Under the pieces are notes generated by a model. That model had not been told where the DNA came from. It did not search any database and saw nothing but the letters and a program-made list of their open reading frames with translations. This document shows positions 61,908-64,000 of a stretch of DNA of 64,000 bases, piece by piece; position 1 is the first letter of the stretch; each line of letters opens with the position of its first letter. The translations under genes were made by a program, and so were the position numbers. The DNA comes from JSC-12 sp033764965. GTDB taxonomy: Bacteria; Cyanobacteriota; Cyanobacteriia; Leptolyngbyales; Leptolyngbyaceae. The stretch spans positions 17,822 to 81,821 of the forward strand of contig JANRIN010000149.1 in NCBI GenBank assembly GCA_033764965.1, given 5' to 3'.

Positions 61908-62362
61908 CTCCTCACTCCTCTAAACAGTGCCAAGCCAAACGGTGTCAATCGCAACGTGTCCCCAATTGCTTAAGACAGAATTCGATGCGGTGTTGCAACG
62001 TTGCTTAATGTAACTCAATTTTCTAAGAGTCGAGCATCTTCTCGACCTGGACAGAGTAAATCTGACCAGTGGAGCTATTTTGTTCTTTTCCCTACATCTA
62101 CTGAACGTACAGCGAAACTTCAGGGCAAATGTTCATATCTAGCGTCAAAGATTCTTTGTAAATTTTTCTGAATTCAATTTCTTAACCCAATGGTGCCATT
62201 GGAACGAGCCTTTCCTGGAAATCGACCAACTCTCAGCCGCGATCGTCCCCCTGAATGCTGGACTTCATCAATTACTAAGGGCTTCTCTCCTGCCATTCCG
62301 CTCTTCTTCCTGCGCCTGTGTCACTATAGTCTCAGACACCGTTGAGTTCAGGTTGCAACAGT
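61908..62362. other. Intergenic region between SpoIID-type gene and rnz
   Basis: 455 bases with no gene recognised. It includes a CCAATGG/CCATTGG palindrome (62187-62202) that may be an operator. Confidence 0.45.
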
Positions 62363-63325
62363 TTGCAAATCACATTTTTAGGAACAAGTTCTGGCGTACC
62401 CACACGATCGCGCAATGTTTCTGGAGTGGCTTTAAGATTGCCTCAAAGAGCCGAAGTTTGGCTATTTGATTGTGGAGAAGGAACTCAGCACCAATTTCTT
62501 CGCAGCGAGTTGCGAGTTAGCCAACTCACCCGGATTTTTATCACCCACATGCACGGAGACCACATCTTCGGGCTGATGGGGTTGTTGGCAAGTTGTGGGC
62601 TAGCAGGAAACCCCAACCGAATTGATATTTACGGTCCGCCTGACCTGGATGAGTACTTAAAGGCGTGCCGTCGTTATTCTCAAACCCATTTTTCTTACCC
62701 AGTCAAGGTTCATACGGCGCGTCCAGGAGTTGTGTTTGAAGACGACGAGTTTATAGTGAGTTGTCAGTCGCTCAAACATCGAGTGCCTGCTTTTGGCTAT
62801 CGGGTTGCTGAGAAAGATCGTCCTGGACACTTTAATGTCGAGAAAGCGATCGCCCTGGGAATTCCATCTGGTCCCCTCTATGGCAAGTTAAAACGGGGTG
62901 AAACGATCGTCCTACCCGATGGCAGACACATTCGAGGTAGCGAATTTTGTGGTCCGACCCAAATTGGACGGAAGTTTGCCTACTGCACTGACACTGTTTA
63001 CTGTGAGTCTGCGGTGGAATTAGCTCAGGAGGCAGACGTGCTGATTCACGAATCCACCTTTGCCCATCAAGACGCAGAACTTGCCTATCAACGGTTGCAC
63101 TCCACATCTACAATGGCAGCCCAGGTGGCGCTAGGTGCTCAAGCAAAACAACTCATTTTGACCCACTTTAGCCCGCGCTACGCTCCCGGCAATCCCCTTG
63201 AGATCAAAGACTTGCTGCTAGAAGCCCGCGCCATTTTTCCCAACACAGAAATTGCCCAGGATTTTATGACGGTTGAAATTGCTCGGCAAGTGGAAACGGC
63301 ACTCACTCACTCAACCCAGGCATAG
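62363..63325 (+). CDS. rnz: Ribonuclease Z
   Basis: 320 residues. The MBL zinc motif HMHGDHIFG (about 58-66), with further ligands in HRVPAFGY, YCTDTVY and LTHFSPRY, as in tRNase Z. It trims the 3' trailer of pre-tRNA. The start is uncertain: TTG at 62363 gives the usual MQITFLGTSSGVPTRSRN, while TTG at 62342 adds seven residues. Intact. Confidence 0.9.
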   Translation: MQITFLGTSSGVPTRSRNVSGVALRLPQRAEVWLFDCGEGTQHQFLRSELRVSQLTRIFITHMHGDHIFGLMGLLASCGLAGNPNRIDIYGPPDLDEYLKACRRYSQTHFSYPVKVHTARPGVVFEDDEFIVSCQSLKHRVPAFGYRVAEKDRPGHFNVEKAIALGIPSGPLYGKLKRGETIVLPDGRHIRGSEFCGPTQIGRKFAYCTDTVYCESAVELAQEADVLIHESTFAHQDAELAYQRLHSTSTMAAQVALGAQAKQLILTHFSPRYAPGNPLEIKDLLLEARAIFPNTEIAQDFMTVEIARQVETALTHSTQA

Positions 63326-63329
63326 AGCC

Positions 63330-63758
63330 TTACCGCTCCTGTCTGGCTAAAGATTGACGCAGGCGATCGCGAATTTGGGTGAGTTGGATCGCGTTATCCA
63401 CAGGTTCCCGTGGTTGGGGTATTTCTGTGTTGGGCCAATCCGGCAAGTCAGAGCAGGGACACTCCAAAGCAGGGGGCAAGCCTGGACTGCGAAAAGGCAC
63501 CGGCATCGAGCATCTGGCACAGGGATTAATTTCCCACAATGGCGAAAGCAACTGAGCGATCGACTGGTGTGTTCCTTCCAGATAGCAATCCTGGTTCATC
63601 ATAATCTCTCGCCAAACTGCTTCAAATTCAGAACTGTAATGATTTCCCTGAATCACAGGACGAGGCAGGAGAGGTTTTTGCTTGTCTGGAATCACAATGC
63701 CCTTGCCCAGTTGAAACCAGTAAGCAAGATATTGTCTGATCTGTTGTTCGGATGCCAT
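63330..63758 (-). CDS. Unknown protein with Cys cluster
   Basis: 142 residues starting MASEQQIRQYLAYWFQLGKG. It has cysteines in NQDC, NPCARC and LECPC, which could bind a metal, followed by a Pro-rich segment. No membrane helix. Convergent with rnz, four bases apart. Not recognised. Confidence 0.65.
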   Translation of the reverse strand: MASEQQIRQYLAYWFQLGKGIVIPDKQKPLLPRPVIQGNHYSSEFEAVWREIMMNQDCYLEGTHQSIAQLLSPLWEINPCARCSMPVPFRSPGLPPALECPCSDLPDWPNTEIPQPREPVDNAIQLTQIRDRLRQSLARQER

Positions 63759-63923
63759 ACAAAAGATGCAGCGAGGCTGCAAACTGAGATTGAAATTTAA
63801 CTAATCTACGAAAACCTTAACGAATCACCTCAATCTACTTAACCTTTCTTAAGGAAGTAAATAGACTTTATTGGAAATAAGAATGTACTAGAAAATGAAT
63901 AGCTTCCTCTAAGAATTGGTTGA

Positions 63924-64000
63924 TTAAGCTGCTTTCTTTTGCACCTTAAGTTGACGATGAGTGAGCCGGAAGTTATGTAATCCGCAAGCGGTTTCCATGA
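63924..64000 (-). CDS. IS5-type transposase, C-terminal end at window edge
   Basis: The minus-strand frame entering at 64000 ends at TAA (63924-63926) and reads METACGLHNFRLTHRQLK then KVQKKAA. The CGLHNFR tail is typical of the DDE_Tnp_4/IS5-type transposases. The rest lies outside the window. It is not known whether this copy is intact, nor which IS element it is. Confidence 0.6.
   Translation of the reverse strand, partial: METACGLHNFRLTHRQLKVQKKAA

Noticed and set aside
63394..63402. A single TTATCCACA DnaA box
   Set aside because: Isolated and inside the coding region of the gene ending at 63330; no other boxes close by.

Overview
The window is chromosomal DNA from a filamentous cyanobacterium. 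The evidence is the dense scatter of GCGATCGC/GGCGATCGCC (HIP1) palindromes, the NDH-1 genes ndhH and ndhA-I-G-E, a PsaJ-like photosystem I peptide, a DevA-family ATPase, type IV pilus genes and, most tellingly, hetR with a small RGSGR-peptide gene (patX) directly upstream. hetR also occurs in filamentous species that never make heterocysts, so the window cannot say whether this strain fixes nitrogen. Non-coding DNA carries short tandem heptamers of the TTGGTCA and CCCCAAY kinds and several short palindromic elements, all common in filamentous cyanobacteria.

Layout. 1-7.4 kb: a heavy-metal P-type ATPase cut by the window edge, two tandem FHA-domain genes, tmk, a CpdA-like phosphodiesterase, a DevA-family ATPase, a degenerate class III cyclase and a DUF760 gene. 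7.5-9.8 kb: a lipoprotein peptide-type binding protein paired with an OpuCB-type permease. 10-13.2 kb: a secreted protein of unknown role, a methyltransferase/hydrolase pair and an HTH protein. 13.3-17.6 kb (minus strand): an M48 membrane protease with LemA, hetR and patX. 17.7-25.3 kb: ndhH, rsmH, nadK, ndhE-G-I-A and gltA. 25.7-31 kb: a small unknown gene, mnmE, a membrane histidine kinase, a decayed Uma2 gene and a pentapeptide-repeat protein. 31.3-36.7 kb (minus): grpE-dnaK-dnaJ-tusA-like-rsgA. 37.5-42.7 kb: pilB-pilT-pilC and a follower gene. 42.7-49.3 kb: a CHASE2 Ser/Thr kinase, a LabA-like NYN protein, leuA, a compound palindromic repeat and an MBL-fold hydrolase. 49.5-53.1 kb: WD40 protein, COG0523 (CobW-type) GTPase behind a Zur-like operator, MliC-like protein and a membrane/HTH protein. 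53.1-64 kb: ppk, a DnaA-box-like cluster, a group 2 sigma factor, an orphan psaJ-like gene, a sensor module with a PAS histidine kinase, a SpoIID/LytB protein, rnz and the tail of an IS5-type transposase.

How the genes relate. The most coherent systems are the HetR/PatX regulator-inhibitor pair, four contiguous NDH-1 membrane-arm genes plus ndhH, the GrpE-DnaK-DnaJ chaperone set, the PilB/PilT/PilC motor and platform, the M48/LemA pair, and the probable zinc-starvation unit (Zur-like box, CobW-type GTPase, WD40 protein). Several genes look orphaned from usual partners: the DevA ATPase without DevB/DevC, PsaJ without PsaF, and a peptide-type binding protein with an osmoprotectant-type permease and no ATPase. 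All functions are inferred from reading the sequence; no database search was possible.
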